Of a stretch of 64,000 nucleotides of DNA, positions 10,801-21,078 are shown piece after piece (within the stretch, counting starts at the first letter, position 1; every line of letters begins with the position of its first letter). Below the pieces are notes generated by a model. That model was not told the DNA's origin. It made no database searches and saw only the letters and a program-made list of their open reading frames with translations. Location of the stretch: contig NC_068926.1 of assembly GCF_023091745.1 (NCBI RefSeq), forward strand, positions 68,942,001 to 69,006,000, given 5' to 3'. Source of the DNA: Budorcas taxicolor (lineage: Eukaryota > Chordata > Mammalia > Artiodactyla > Bovidae). The position numbers and the translations under genes were made by a program.

Positions 10801-11299
10801 AATACATGATTTCTAATTGAGCTTCTAATCTTACTAGCCTTTCACAATAGCCCAGTTAAGAGCGACAAGGATTATTATGCTCAGATGTCCAAAGAGGGGC
10901 CCTGATTTGCTCAGGCAAATACCTGAGTAGCCAAGTTGAAACTGAAACCCAGCTCTTGTGCCTTGGCACCTGGGTCTCTGGTGTTGAGTATGCTAAAAAT
11001 ACTCCTTTCCTAATCCCTGAGAGATGCTGGGAGGACAGCTGGAAACATCAGTGCTCAGCTCACCAGTGCAGAAGTCTAAATGAAGCCCAGGCCTTTCCAT
11101 GCTCACCTTCCGAAGACTGGAGGAGGAGTGCCCAGTGCGGGGACCTAGGATGGGGAAAGAGTCATAAGGAGGAGGCGGCTCTCCACACTTAAAATTCTAG
11201 TTCCCAGAGTCCAGATCTAGACAGGTACAGACAGCAACCTGCTTTTAGAGGAAATCTACTCCTACAGGCCAGAGCCTGGAAGGGCAGTTTAGACTCAGG

Positions 11300-11538
11300 C
11301 TGGTATGATGGTCAAAAGAGAAGTTTATAGTTTCACAGCCTGGGTTCAAGTCTTGGCTCCATCCTACCCATGTTGAGACCTGAGCAGTTCCTTAACTTCT
11401 TTACGCTCCGATCTCCTCATCTGTAAAATCGGGATGAGAACAGTACATAATCTCATAATCCCTCAGGGTTGACATGAGAAGTAACCAATACGAAGTGGTC
11501 AGCACAGCACTTGGCACATAATAAGCAGTCGGTCAAGT
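11300..11538 (+). repeat. MIR SINE
   Basis: Nearly full-length sense MIR: TGGGTTCAAGTCTTGGCTCC, CTCCTCATCTGTAAAATCGG, and CAGCACTTGGCACATAATAA at the 3' end. Confidence 0.75.
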
Positions 11539-11540
11539 TT

Positions 11541-11751
11541 GTTGTTTAGTCACTAAGTCATGTCTGACTTTTTTGTGACCCCATGGACCATAGCCTGCCA
11601 GGCTCCTCTGTCCATGGGATTTCCCAGGCAAGAATACTGGAGTGGGTTGCCATTTCCTTCTTCAGGGGATCTTCCCAACCCAGGGTTCGAAGCCATGTCT
11701 CCTGTCTCCTGCAGGCTGGTTCTTTACCACTGAGCCACCAAGGAAGCCCCC
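11541..11751 (-). repeat. Bov-tA SINE, full length
   Basis: Antisense: GTTGTTTAGTCACTAAGTCA at the tail side, GAATACTGGAGTGGGTTGCC in the middle, and TGAGCCACCAAGGAAGCCCC at the tRNA-like end. Confidence 0.93.
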
Positions 11752-12779
11752 AGTAAAGTTCACTTGTTATTATTACTCAAGTCCCAATCATAAGCCGAGC
11801 ATCTGGGCTTCCTCAATTACTCAGCAAATACTTACTGAATATCTTCTGGGACCTAGGCATGTAAATGACTATTAATCCGTGTCGTTAGAGCTGTAACTGG
11901 AAATTTCCAAGACGAGCACAGCACAGAAAGGAAGAATGTCACAGAAAAGGTGACCTACAACCTGGCTGTTGAAGGACAGGAGAAAAAGATGGAAAGGAAG
12001 AACATTCTAAGCAAAGAGCAAGCATGAGCAAAGGCTCAGAGCCTGTGGCTTTGAAGGATGAGGGAGACACTTGGTGTGGCTGAAAACACAAGAAGTGGAG
12101 AGAAGAGGTTGGCTAGAAAAGATGGAGCCACTTTAAAAGGAGCCTCAAATGCTGTGCTAAAGATTTTGGCTTTTCATCTGACGAAGTGAGGAGTCATGTA
12201 AGGAGAGGAGAGACATAATCAGAAAGAGAAGGTAACAGCCTCGTGGTGGGAGAGACCTTCTATGAACTACTGGACAGCAAAAACTGTTAATAACCTTACT
12301 TGTCCCTTCAAATAGTTTTTGAGTACCTACTATGTGCCAGGCACTGAAGCCTGGAGAATCCTAAGGCGGGCAAATAACAGACCAGATTCTGCCCTTCACA
12401 GAGTTTAGGGTCTTGATGGTTAACAAGACAGATATGAACCAAACAGCCACATGAACAAGGAAAATTCAATACTGTGAGTATGCTTTGCAGGCAAGGCCCA
12501 TGAGGCTATGACAGCATTTAACAAAGAGAACTGACTCGACAGAGAGAGGATGTCAAGGAAAATTTGAGTTTTCGTCTACAGTATGAGTAGAAATTAACTA
12601 GGCAGTAACTGCACTCTAAAAATGACAAGGTCAACGATCATGACGATATCTGTGCCCCACCCCACAGTGGATCCTCAGCGTCAAGCAGGGCAGCAAAAGT
12701 TAAAAATTTAGGAAAGGGCTTTCTTTTGAAGGGGAGCTTGGAGTAAGTGCAAGAAGGCCTAGGAGCATCCCCAAGGCTA

Positions 12780-13064
12780 CTCCTGTCTCAGTTTCTCTGT
12801 CTTAACCCTTCTGGTCTCGCTTCAGTATTACCCTCCTCAGGGATCGTACCAGACTGCCCTATCTAAAGTATTCACTCCTCCGGTTGCAGTCATATCTTTA
12901 ATTACCTAGTGCATTTCTTTGTCGTCGACTGTCCCCGCCCACTAGACTGTAAGCTCTATGAGGGCAGGAACTTCCTCTGTTGCTCTGTTTATATCTCCAG
13001 TGCCTAGCTAGATCTGTGCCCACGTAGGAGGCGCTGGACATAACATTTGTTGAACGAATGAATG
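12780..13064 (+). repeat. L2 LINE 3' end
   Basis: The sense L2 terminus is recognisable: CTAGACTGTAAGCTCTATGA, GGGCAGGAACTTCC and ATTTGTTGAACGAATGAATG. It ends directly at the ASCC2 CpG island. Confidence 0.75.
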
Positions 13065-13570
13065 AACCCCGAGGAAACTGAAGCTCGAGGTGAGGGTAGG
13101 AGGGCAGCGTCTCGCCCAAGGCCAAGGTCATTCTGGGGCCGACCCTCGAATCCTAAGACTAAGTTCTGGCGGCCTGACTCCGGTTCGGGGTGGAGAGATA
13201 GGAGGAACGGGGCGATTCATGGCCCCTGGGGCAGCCTAAGCCTTGGCCCTGCCATCGAGGCGGGAGGCCCGAGGCCGCGTGAGGAACGGCTGCAGCCCCT
13301 CCCAGGTCCGATGCCCCACATCCGCAAGGATCAGCCACGCGCTCACCTTGGCGGCTCCTATGCCGGCGATGTGCCGCCGCCGCCGCCGCCACGGTCCACG
13401 GTGACAGCTCCCAGAGCGCAGGCACTTCCGGGGTCAAACAGCTATTCCGCAGGCGCAGACAGGAAGCCTCGGCCCGATCCCGCCCCCGAAGCCAACTGCC
13501 GCCGGGAAGCCGGGCCCGGGGCCACGCCCCCAACCCAAGACTCCGCCCCCCGTAGGTACAGGAGTGGCTG
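13060..13570 (-). promoter_or_regulatory. ASCC2: ASCC2 CpG-island promoter
   Basis: This is a dense CpG stretch in otherwise CpG-poor DNA, centred on ASCC2 exon 1. It has an ETS-like site (13424-13431), an NRF1-like GCGCAG element near 13,450, several GC boxes at 13,480-13,555 and a CCG trinucleotide run at 13,374-13,392. No TATA box is seen, which fits a housekeeping promoter. On its intron side it abuts an L2 fragment ending near 13,064. Confidence 0.8.
13347..13433 (-). other. ASCC2: ASCC2 exon 1 (non-coding, 5' UTR); 5' boundary approximate
   Basis: Reading the minus strand from the CpG-island core, a GGC-repeat-rich leader ends at CCGCCAAG followed by the donor GTGAGC (plus-strand 13341-13346). 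No ATG occurs between about 13,433 and the donor, so translation starts in exon 2. The donor position is firm. The transcription start is only a guess: it is placed near an ETS-type ACTTCCGG motif at 13424-13431. Confidence 0.75.
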
Positions 13571-14040
13571 TACCCACACTTTCCGCTCCTAGCACCCTTG
13601 ATGCTTTAGCAGAGATGGTGGGAGGTGGGCGGAGAGCAGGTGTGGTTCCACCTCTTGGAAAAACCAAGTGTGCTACCTGGGTTCCTCAAGTCCAGGAGGA
13701 ATTCTGCGGCTAAATGCTATAAACTGTCGGGACAGGGGATGCATTCTTTTATTGACATCAGTTTTTTCAGGTAAACTTGTCATCCAGTGATCTAAAAGGG
13801 ACAGAAAAAAAACGTCCTGGTTGGTCTGTTTTTTTTTTCCCTCTGGCATCACACCCATTTGATGGCATCACACAGGCAATTTAATTTGTAATTTAGTGGT
13901 TGATTGTAAGAACACACGTGGCAGTCTTTGGTACAGATAAAGCTTAAAGTAGGACTTCTGGCAGAAATGTATGGATTGGTTTCATTATTTCCGGTGGTAT
14001 TAATGTCACTGAAGTTTTAAAGCTAATTAACTCGACTGTG

Positions 14041-14335
14041 GGCTTCCCTGGTAGCTCAGCTGGTAAAGAATCTGCCTGCAATGCAGGAGACCCAGGTTCA
14101 GTTCCTGTGTGGAGAAGATCCTCTGGAGAAGGGATAGACTACCCACCCCAGTATTCTTGGGCTTCCCTGGTGGCTCTGTCAGTAAAGAACCCGCCTGCGA
14201 TGCGGGAGACCTGGGTAAGGAATATTCCCTGGAGGAGGGCATGGCAACCCACTCCAGTATTCTTGCCTGGAGAATCCCAGAGGAGCCTGGTGACTACCAT
14301 CCATGGGGTCACAGAGTCAGACACGACTAAACACA
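14041..14335 (+). repeat. Two tandem Bov-tA copies
   Basis: A truncated copy (14,041-14,158) breaks at CAGTATTCTTGG and runs straight into a second copy (14,159-14,335) that starts GCTTCCCTGGTGGCTCTGTC. Either one SINE inserted into the other or a truncated copy served as target. Confidence 0.9.
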
Positions 14336-14582
14336 GCTGCTGCTAAGTCACTTCAGTTGTGTCCAACTCTGTGCGACCCCATAGACGGCAGCCCACCAGG
14401 CTCCCGTCCCTGGGATTCTCCAGGCAAGAACACTGGAGTGGGTTGCCATTTCCTTCTCCAATGCATGAAAGTGAAAAGGAAGTCGCTCAGTCGTGTCAGA
14501 CTCTTCGCGACCCCATGGACTGCAGCCCACCAGGCTCCTCCGTCCATGGGATTTTCCAGGCAAGAGTACTGGAGTGGGGTGC
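14336..14582 (-). repeat. Bov-A2 dimeric SINE
   Basis: Antisense dimer: two CTCCAGGCAAGAACACTGGAG-like monomers separated by the linker TGCATGAAAGTGAAAAGG, with the trinucleotide tail at 14,336-14,344. It lies tail-to-tail with the preceding Bov-tA. Confidence 0.9.
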
Positions 14583-14624
14583 ACAGCACAGCATGACTTA
14601 TAGAAGACAAAAAGTTCCAACAAG

Positions 14625-14755
14625 ACACCTGACTTCTAACATGTCTCAGTTTCCTCATCTGTCAAAAGGGGATCAGTGATACCCACTTCATCATTTGGAG
14701 GCTAAATGAGATAGTACAGACAATGCCAAGCACATAGTAGGTGCTCAGGGAGAAA
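14625..14755 (+). repeat. MIR SINE fragment
   Basis: CAGTTTCCTCATCTGTCAAA followed by GGCTAAATGAGATAGTACAG and CACATAGTAGGTGCTCAG. Confidence 0.7.
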
Positions 14756-14864
14756 GTAGGTGCTTAGTGGAGAGAAAGGAAGGAAGAAAAAAAAATGAGA
14801 AACAGAGAGAGGAAGGAAGGAGGCTCCCTATCCACTGGAGTGGTTTTAAAAAATGTCTTTGTTT

Positions 14865-15113
14865 GTTTTTGGCTGTTCTGGGTCCTGGTTGCAGCATGCG
14901 AGGGCTACTCTTTGGTGCGGTGCTCAGGCTTCTCATCATGGTTGGTTTCTCTTGTTGGAGAGGAAGGGCTTTAGGGCACACAGGCTCAGTAGCTATGGCG
15001 CATGAGCTTAGGTGCTCCGTGGCTTGTGGAATCTTCCCAGACGGGGAATTAAACCCGTGTCTCCTGCACCAGCAAGCAGATTCTTAACCAGATTCTTCCC
15101 ACCAGGGAAGCCC
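14865..15113 (-). repeat. CHR-type SINE, long form
   Basis: Antisense: TTTTGGCTGTTCTGGGTCC, an internal GGCTCAGTAGCTATGGCGCA block, GTGGAATCTTCCCAGAC and ACCAGGGAAGCCC at the 5' end. Confidence 0.85.
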
Positions 15114-15308
15114 TTCCATTGAAATGTTAACCCTCATATTTATTTCATCTTTGTTTTCTCTCATTTTCCAGAAGAGATTAATGAGAAATGTGAGATTCCA
15201 AAGGAGACATCCTTGTCATATGTCCACATGAAATGGAATTAAAAACCATGTTAACAGGAGAAGCCTCAAACTATGTACCAGTTACACACAAGTATGGAGG
15301 AATTGTAC

Positions 15309-15322
15309 GGGGGGGGGGGGGG
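15309..15322 (+). repeat. Poly-G tract (14 G)
   Basis: An uninterrupted run of 14 guanines, likely length-variable and error-prone in sequencing. Confidence 0.9.
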
Positions 15323-15681
15323 TGTCTCTGTTTTCTATATTAAAAGAAACACAACCACAACTAACTTAATTTAATGGCAATTATTTGGATTGGCAATGGA
15401 GGCAAGTGTCTGTGGTGCTTAGAATCAGTCAAGTCTAGGAATAAATAAAGAGAAATACTGTCAGTATTGGAGCTAGAAAATCAGCACTGGAATATCTGGG
15501 TCTGAGTCCCACTCGGCCCAGATGCTCTGAGTCACCTAAAATGAATCAGTATTGCCTTTGTGCTTCAACCCTCCAACCAGCTTGTGTTTGCAGAGGACCA
15601 TTGTTGATGTGAGCTGTTGCGTGGCCTGCACAATGTTCATTTCCTCTATTTTCCCACTAACAGCAGCTTGACCACTCCTCA

Positions 15682-16533
15682 TGTCACAAAATTGGGGTCT
15701 GGCTGCTCACTGCTCAAAAGCCAATAGAGAGGCCAGGTTGGTGGAAAGGAAAAATAAAGCAAAATAAAGTTTGTTTTATTTTGGATGCCAGCATTGGGGC
15801 AGAGTGGGTGAGCTTCCCTGGTGGCTCAGCAGTAAAGAATTCACCTTCCAGTGCAGGAGACCCGGATTTGATCCCTGGGTGGGGAAGATCCCTTGGAGAA
15901 GGAAATGGCAACTCACTCCAGTATTCTTGCCTGGGAAATCCCACAGATAGAGGAGCCTGGTGCGCTATAGTCCATGGGGCCTCAAAAGAGTCAGACATGA
16001 CTGAGCTACTCAAACAGCAACACCAGTGAGGCAGCAGGGTGGGGAGGGGACAGATTCCGTCCAAAGGCTGACTCCCCCGCTGACAAGCAGGGGCAAGAGC
16101 TTTTAAGACAGGGGTGGGGGCTACACACAGAGACAGCAGTCAGCTCTGACAGTCGTCCTGGATGTGGTCATCAGTGGTCTGACTGGCGTCACCTTGATTA
16201 TTTGAGGTACAGTTAATCTGCAGTCCCATGGTCAGTTTGTTCCCATTCCCCTGAGGCCAGTTCTCAGAATTGTGGCCGTTTATTGTTGGCTGCAGTCTGG
16301 TCATCATTTATCTATAAGACAGCTCCTAGGATGATTCAGAATATTATCTATAGCCCTTGAGAAGGAATTAGAGGTCCTTGACTATGCTTACTGACTAAAC
16401 TATCATTATTTGGTCTCCTTTGATAGTTTTCTTTCTTATCTCCCATTGAACATTCTTTGGCTAAAGTTTTTCCGCAGACAAAAAGGCAGGATGAGGATAG
16501 GGGAGAAGGACCGTAGAGTCCTACTCCATTTCA
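15682..16533 (-). mobile_element. Solo LTR of a class I endogenous retrovirus, with a Bov-tA inside
   Basis: The element begins TGTCACAAAATTGGGG and ends CTACTCCATTTCA, so in sense orientation it is bounded by TG...CA. It is flanked by a 4-bp duplication CTCA (15,678-15,681 and 16,534-16,537), the size typical of gammaretrovirus-like ERV1. On the minus strand an AATAAA-rich segment near 15,745-15,780 fits a poly(A) signal. Without the SINE it is about 640 bp. No gag, pol or env sequence is adjacent, so this is a recombined solo LTR with no coding capacity. The exact family name is not asserted. Confidence 0.75.
15811..16017 (+). repeat. Bov-tA SINE inside the solo LTR
   Basis: Starts GCTTCCCTGGTGGCTCAGCA and ends AGTCAGACATGACTGAGC. 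It is younger than the LTR it interrupts. Confidence 0.93.
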
Positions 16534-16609
16534 CTCAGAGAACCACGCTTCCCAGCTCAGTCCACATGGAGTAGGAGTGACTCTTTACCCAGATTTGAAG
16601 GGTGAACCA

Positions 16610-17088
16610 CTGTATTAGTTACCTACTGTTGTGCAACGAATTGCCCCAAAACTCTGACATGGTTTCTGCGGGTTAAGGATTCCAAAGTGACTCAGCTGGG
16701 TGGATCTGGCTCGGGGTTTCTCATGAAGATGCAGTCGGATGCCAGCTGGGACTGCGCTCCCCTGAAGCCTTGATCAGAGCTGGAGAATCCACTGCCAGGT
16801 GATCCACTCATAGGGCTGGCAAGTTGGTACCGACTGTTGGCAAGAAGCCACGGTTGCTCTCCACAGGGCTGCAACGTGGTCCCTGGCTTCCTTCAGAAGG
16901 AGTAATCCAAGAGATCAAAGTAGAAGCACCTATGCCCCTGTGGTCTAGCCTTAGAAGTCACACGCCATGACTTCAGTCATATATAGGGTCTGATACAAGA
17001 TCACCTCTTCCACATTGCATTGGTCAAAGCAAGTTGCAAGGCCAGCTTTGATTCAAGGGCGAGAAGAACTAGTCCTCCTCTCCATCCA
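16610..17088 (-). repeat. Ancient interspersed repeat, unclassified
   Basis: ATTAGTTACCTACTGTTGTG, then GTGACTCAGCTGGGTGGATC, GAAGATGCAGTCGGATG and GAAGTCACACGCCATGAC follow the order of a widespread old mammalian repeat that I recognise but cannot name with certainty. It is interrupted by the Bov-tA at 17,091 and seems to resume at 17,303. The strand is a guess. Confidence 0.4.
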
Positions 17089-17090
17089 CT

Positions 17091-17300
17091 GTTGTTTAGT
17101 TGCTAAGTCATGTGCAACTCTTTGTGACCCTATGGACTGTAGCTTGCCAGGCTCCTGTGTCCATGGGATTTCTCAGGTGAGAATACTGGAGTGGGTTGCC
17201 ATTTCTTTCCCCGGTGGAATCTTCCCCACCCAGGGATCGAACCCAAGTCTCCTGCATTGGCAGGCTCTTTCTTTACCATTGCACCACCACAGACAACCAC
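17091..17300 (-). repeat. Bov-tA SINE
   Basis: Antisense full-length copy: GTTGTTTAGTTGCTAAGTCA to CCATTGCACCACCACAGACA. Confidence 0.92.
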
Positions 17301-17302
17301 TA

Positions 17303-18370
17303 ATCTACTTTCTATGGATTTTTGATGGCTGTTTTTATAAGCAACCTGCAACAGCTAGGCAGACTGTGCAATGAGAGAGACTTGTGTGGACGATGGTAGT
17401 GGTTTGAACTCAGGCAGTGGCAAAGAATCCTCATGAGAAAATGAGACAACGGCAATGAAATCTCTTTGCAAAGTGTTACATAAAAATATGAATTTCATAA
17501 TCCACGCTGTCACCGGCCAGGAACTGCTGTCCCCAGCAGCTTTCTGTTAAGCCAGGCTTTCTCTCGATAGGCCCTGTCTGTCCGATCCCCCTGCCCTCTG
17601 TCGAGTTCATCAAAGCTTCTGCTGACTCAAGAGGAATCTGGAGAATGATCACGGCAGTGGAAGTATCAGATCATCCCCCAGGGCCCCTAATAACAAAACA
17701 TCTGCTTGTCATTCTTCCCTTTCCCTCTGGGTTGTGGTGAGAAAACAGCGTTAAAGGACGATAATGAAAAACAACTTAAAAAACTAAGCCTCCTGGCTTC
17801 CAAGAAGGGAGCCTTAATTTGAAGGCAGCTAATTATCCTCTCATTATAATTTACAGATAGTGGTGGTTATCTCGCCTTCTGTCACTGGCCTATGAATAGT
17901 TGTTGGAAACAGTTTGAAAATGTCCGGGTTCATGCCTTTTAGAAAGAAGAGGGCAGAGAATCCCCGAGTCAAAGAAAAGAATCTTATCAAACACGGAGTC
18001 CCAATCTCTCCTTTGGCGGATAAGGAAACTGAGGCCCAGAGAGGGCCTGAGACTTGCCCAGAGATGTCAGCTGGCGGGGGGCAGAAGGGGCCCCAGAACT
18101 GAAGCCTCCGTGCTGGCTCCAGCCGAAAGCTCCACCCAGGGAGATGAAAGGGTAGCTCTGTCTGTCCCGTGCAGCTTGGCGACACTGCTCTCAGACCACC
18201 CGTCAGAGTGGCGGTTGGTGCACCCAGGCTTTCGGTAATCATCAGTGTGGGGCCATGGAACCACAGAACCAGGAGGTAGAAATAATTCCTCTTGAGCTGG
18301 AACCTAGTTTAAATTGCAGCGAGGGCTGGGCCGGGGGATTTTTGCTTCGCTTTAAGATTAAATGTTTTTG
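17303..18370. other. Intergenic unique sequence with a possible conserved element
   Basis: No gene seen. 17,500-17,890 is repeat-free and contains clustered TAAT homeodomain-type cores; see the findings. An antisense MIR core (GATAAGGAAACTGAGGCCC) lies at about 17,990-18,110. Confidence 0.5.
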
Positions 18371-18377
18371 GGGGGGT

Positions 18378-18500
18378 TCTCTGGCAGCCCAATGGTTAGG
18401 ACTCCATGCTTCCACTGCAAGGGCACAGGTTTGACTCATGGCACATATGCCATGGCATGGCCAAAAAATAAATAAATAAAATTAAACATTTTTTATTTGG
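18378..18500 (+). repeat. CHR-type SINE
   Basis: GTTCTCTGGCAGCCCAATGG, GGCACAGGTTTGACTCATGG and an AAATAAATAAATAAAA tail. Confidence 0.8.
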
Positions 18501-18825
18501 TAGCATCTCATACTTTTAACGTAAGATATGAGATGAAGGGCTTTCAAAAGACACCTTCAATAACACTGGTGATGGGAAAGTTTAGTACTTGACGTTTTTA
18601 ACCGATAAACCTGAAGTTTCAATGCAGTGAAATAGTGCCGGCTCTTTAGCTTTCCTTGGGAGAGCATCAAAAGAAGTTACTGGAAGATATGCCTTGGCTA
18701 TCATGAAAAGAGAGGGACTCTGCCTTCTGGTGTTCCTGGATGTTTACTCCCTTGAGTAGGCAAACATAGTCCTGCATAGTCCCCAGCAGACTTTAGAATG
18801 AAGCCATTCTGAGCTTCTAATTTCT

Positions 18826-19051
18826 TGTTTTTTCAAATTTTTATTGGCGTATAGCTGCTTTATAATATTGTGTTAATTTCTACCGTATAGCAGAGTAAGT
18901 CATGTATGTATATATATTTATATAATATACCCTCTCTTTTTTTGGATTTCTTTCCCACGTAGGTCACCACAGAGCATTTTTCAGCATAGTTCTCTGAGCT
19001 ATACAGTAGGCTCTCATTAGTTGTCTATTTCATACAGACTATCAACAGTGT
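18826..19051 (-). repeat. L1_BT 3' UTR segment of the chimera
   Basis: Antisense of the ruminant L1 3' end: TTGGCGTATAGCTGCTTTAT, GTAGGTCACCACAGAGC and TATACAGTAGGCTCTCATTA. The last bases before U6 are at 19,285-19,304, beyond the Bov-tA. Confidence 0.85.
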
Positions 19052-19284
19052 GAACTCATGCGTGCTCAGTCATGTCCTCTTTGCCTACTCCAGGGCCTGC
19101 CACCCCATGGACTGCAGCCCACCAGGCTCCTCTGTTCATGGGATTTCCCAGAGGCAAGAATACTGGAGTGGGTTGCCATTTCCTCCTCCAGGGGGATCTT
19201 CTCAGCTCAGGGATTAAACCCTTGTCTCCTGAGTCTCTTGCAATGGCAGGAGGATTCTTTACCACTGAGCCACATGGGAAGCCC
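19052..19284 (-). repeat. Bov-tA SINE inserted into the U6-L1 chimera
   Basis: Antisense copy bounded by an 11-bp target duplication ATCAACAGTGT (19,041-19,051) and ATCAATAGTGT (19,285-19,295). It therefore arrived after the chimera formed. It shows GAATACTGGAGTGGGTTGCC and ends ACTGAGCCACATGGGAAGCC. Confidence 0.93.
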
Positions 19285-19304
19285 ATCAATAGTGTACATC
19301 TGCC

Positions 19305-19411
19305 AAAAATACGGAGCACTTCATGAATTTGCACGTCATCCCTGCACAGGGGCCAGGCTGACTTTCTCTGTATGGTTTCAACTTTAGTATACATGCTGCC
19401 GAAGTGAGTAC
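19305..19411 (-). pseudogene. U6 spliceosomal snRNA pseudogene, full length (107 nt)
   Basis: Reads on the minus strand as GTACTCACTTCGGCAGCATG..., then ATACAGAGAAAGTCAGCC, GGCCCCTGTGCAGGGATGAC and GTGCAAATTCATGAAGTGCT, ending in TTTTT. U6 hallmarks are recognisable, but ACAGAGA-downstream and stem positions are mutated, and the invariant AGC region reads CAGCC. A proximal-sequence-element promoter is not expected for a retrocopy and none is seen. Taken as non-functional. Confidence 0.9.
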
Positions 19412-19429
19412 CTGATCTTCTAAGTCCTT

Positions 19430-19790
19430 AAGTGCCCCGGCCACCTCACACTTCAGGGCCCTATCCATGCTGAACTACCCCCGATGCTCTCCTCATCAAG
19501 GTGAAGTCTTCATCTCTTCTTTCTCCAAGTTCTAATCATTCCCTCAACATATACACTCCTACCTAGCTCCCTGCACTTCCCCCTGTGTAGCACTGATCAC
19601 AACTCATCACCTTTTATTTTTGTGTGTGATCATTTAATCAGTGACTCCTCATTAGACTATGTGTCTTGACAAGTTAGGAACCTCATCTATTTGTTCGTTA
19701 ACCTTTTTCCCAGTTCTCAGCTCGGTACCTGGCACCTAATAACGTTTAATAAATACTTGTTTGATAAATGATTGAATCAGAGCGCCAAGA
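19430..19790 (+). repeat. L2 LINE 3' end
   Basis: CCTAGCTCCCTGCACTTCCC, TTAGACTATGTGTCTTGACA, and GTACCTGGCACCTAATAACG followed by TTTAATAAATACTTGTTTG. Confidence 0.75.
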
Positions 19791-21075
19791 TAATCTAGAC
19801 CGACTCTTCTAATTCCAAGTAAACAAGCTGTGGCCCAGAGATGGGCAGTGACTTGCCCAGTGTCACATGCAAGCGTCTAATAGCTCCTTGTTGATTATTC
19901 ACTCTCTTCAAATACCTTGGCATGTGGGACATGGACATTTCAAGGCACTGCAAGGCTGGGGGACTCTGCTGTGTTCCACACTCTGGACAATTATAGCCCC
20001 TCCTTCAGGGAAGGCTCCTTGTGAGACAGGAATTCTCAACCGGAGTCAGCAAAGGGGCTCCAGGACCTCTGCATCCCCTGAAATGCCTGTGGATATATTG
20101 GGGAGTTTTTTTTTTTTCAGTAGAAGGGCTGCCAGGTTTTATCTGAACCTCAAATGAGCAGAATCCTGAAATGCTGAGTCAGTCACACTAGCTTTCTGTT
20201 GAACCTCTTCTTCCCTTCACACTAGAAAACCGATTCCACAGCTCTAGAATCTCTGGCAGCAGAAAGACGGTTTAGTGAGAGACTGTGAGGTTAGTAGAGC
20301 TCAGGGCTAAGTAACTAACACATGGGATCAGAGAGAAATGCATTTTTGCTTCAGTTGGTTGAGGGTATCATGGAAGGTTTCCTGGAATAGGTGCCAATGA
20401 AGGTGGGCTGTAATGAGCCATAAAGGTTTAAGAGGCTGGAAGTGATGGAGGGAGAAGGATAGGATCCCAAATTCCCTTCTGGGAGCCCCATTGTCCTCAT
20501 CACTCCACACACCCCCAAGGAGGGCTCATTTCAGTTGTCTAGCATCAGAGTCACCTGGGTCCAGACACCAGCTTGGCTGTAGAATCTCCTTTTCCTTCTC
20601 CCCTTTGAAGGCAATACAGTCTGTTTCTGTGATGCCAACCATTGCCGGCAACCCTTTGTCCCCTCTGTTGAATTATTCATCCTGTGAGATGAATTATTAA
20701 TTTCCAATTTTGTACAGCAAATGCCAGACAAACAGGTAGAAATGGAGTTGGGACCCTGGGCATGGAGCCACAGACCTCCCCAGGTCCCCTGAAGCACAGG
20801 CCACCAGGGCCAAGAAATTATGCAGGAATCTGCAAGGGGCTCGCCCTGGAACGCATCTGACCGAAGCTGGTACAAGCTCACGGTGCCCTCGGAAGTGGCT
20901 GGGCTCCACTCGCCTCTGGCTCTCAGGCCCCTCGAACTCCCGTGTCTTCCCTGTGGCGAACCTGACAGGCTCCCGGGCTGGGCTGCACTGTGTGTCCACG
21001 GTGGGCCCGGCTGCATTTGGTGCAGCCCCTTAGATTTGATTCTGAGTCTAGCACCTAGGTAGCCCTCGGTTAATC
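19790..21075. other. Intergenic, mostly unique
   Basis: Apart from an antisense MIR core at 19,800-19,890 I see no gene. The open frames at 20,531-21,062 overlap on both strands, contain no recognisable domain and are not supported. Confidence 0.55.
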
Positions 21076-21078
21076 AAG

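Larger units (their letters stand above)
8652..13346. other. ASCC2 intron 1
   Basis: 4.7 kb of repeats: truncated Bov-tA at 8,892, a MIR split by a Bov-tA at 9,885-10,245, BovB end at 10,682, MIR at 11,300, Bov-tA at 11,541, an ancient repeat near 12,320-12,470 and L2 at 12,780-13,064. Unique unannotated pieces remain at 9,020-9,880, 10,250-10,680, 10,810-11,290 and 11,880-12,300. Confidence 0.65.
13600..15680. other. Intergenic, just upstream of ASCC2
   Basis: No gene seen. 13,600-14,040 is unique sequence with short T-runs. A block of SINEs follows to 15,115, then 560 bp of unique sequence with a 14-G run at 15,309-15,322. No second transcription unit starts from the ASCC2 CpG island that I can recognise. 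Confidence 0.6.
18826..19411 (-). mobile_element. U6-L1_BT chimeric retrocopy (interrupted by a Bov-tA)
   Basis: On the minus strand a full-length U6 copy (19,411 to 19,305) is followed at once by an L1_BT 3' UTR in the same orientation. That segment ends in AATAAAAATTTGAAAAAACA at 18,826. The unit is flanked by an imperfect target duplication, CTGAGCTTCTAATTTCT (18,809-18,825) and CTGATCTTCTAAGTCCT (19,412-19,428), matching 14 of 17. It begins exactly at the U6 5' end. This is the structure of template-switch U6/L1 chimeras made by L1 reverse transcriptase. Confidence 0.8.

Noticed and set aside
13062..13592. 176-codon plus-strand frame opposite ASCC2 exon 1
   Set aside because: Lies in the CpG island with overlapping frames on both strands; low-complexity Arg/Pro composition and no family resemblance.
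20531..21062. Overlapping open frames on both strands (161, 100 and 80 codons)
   Set aside because: No motif, no flanking splice sites and no codon preference; chance frames.
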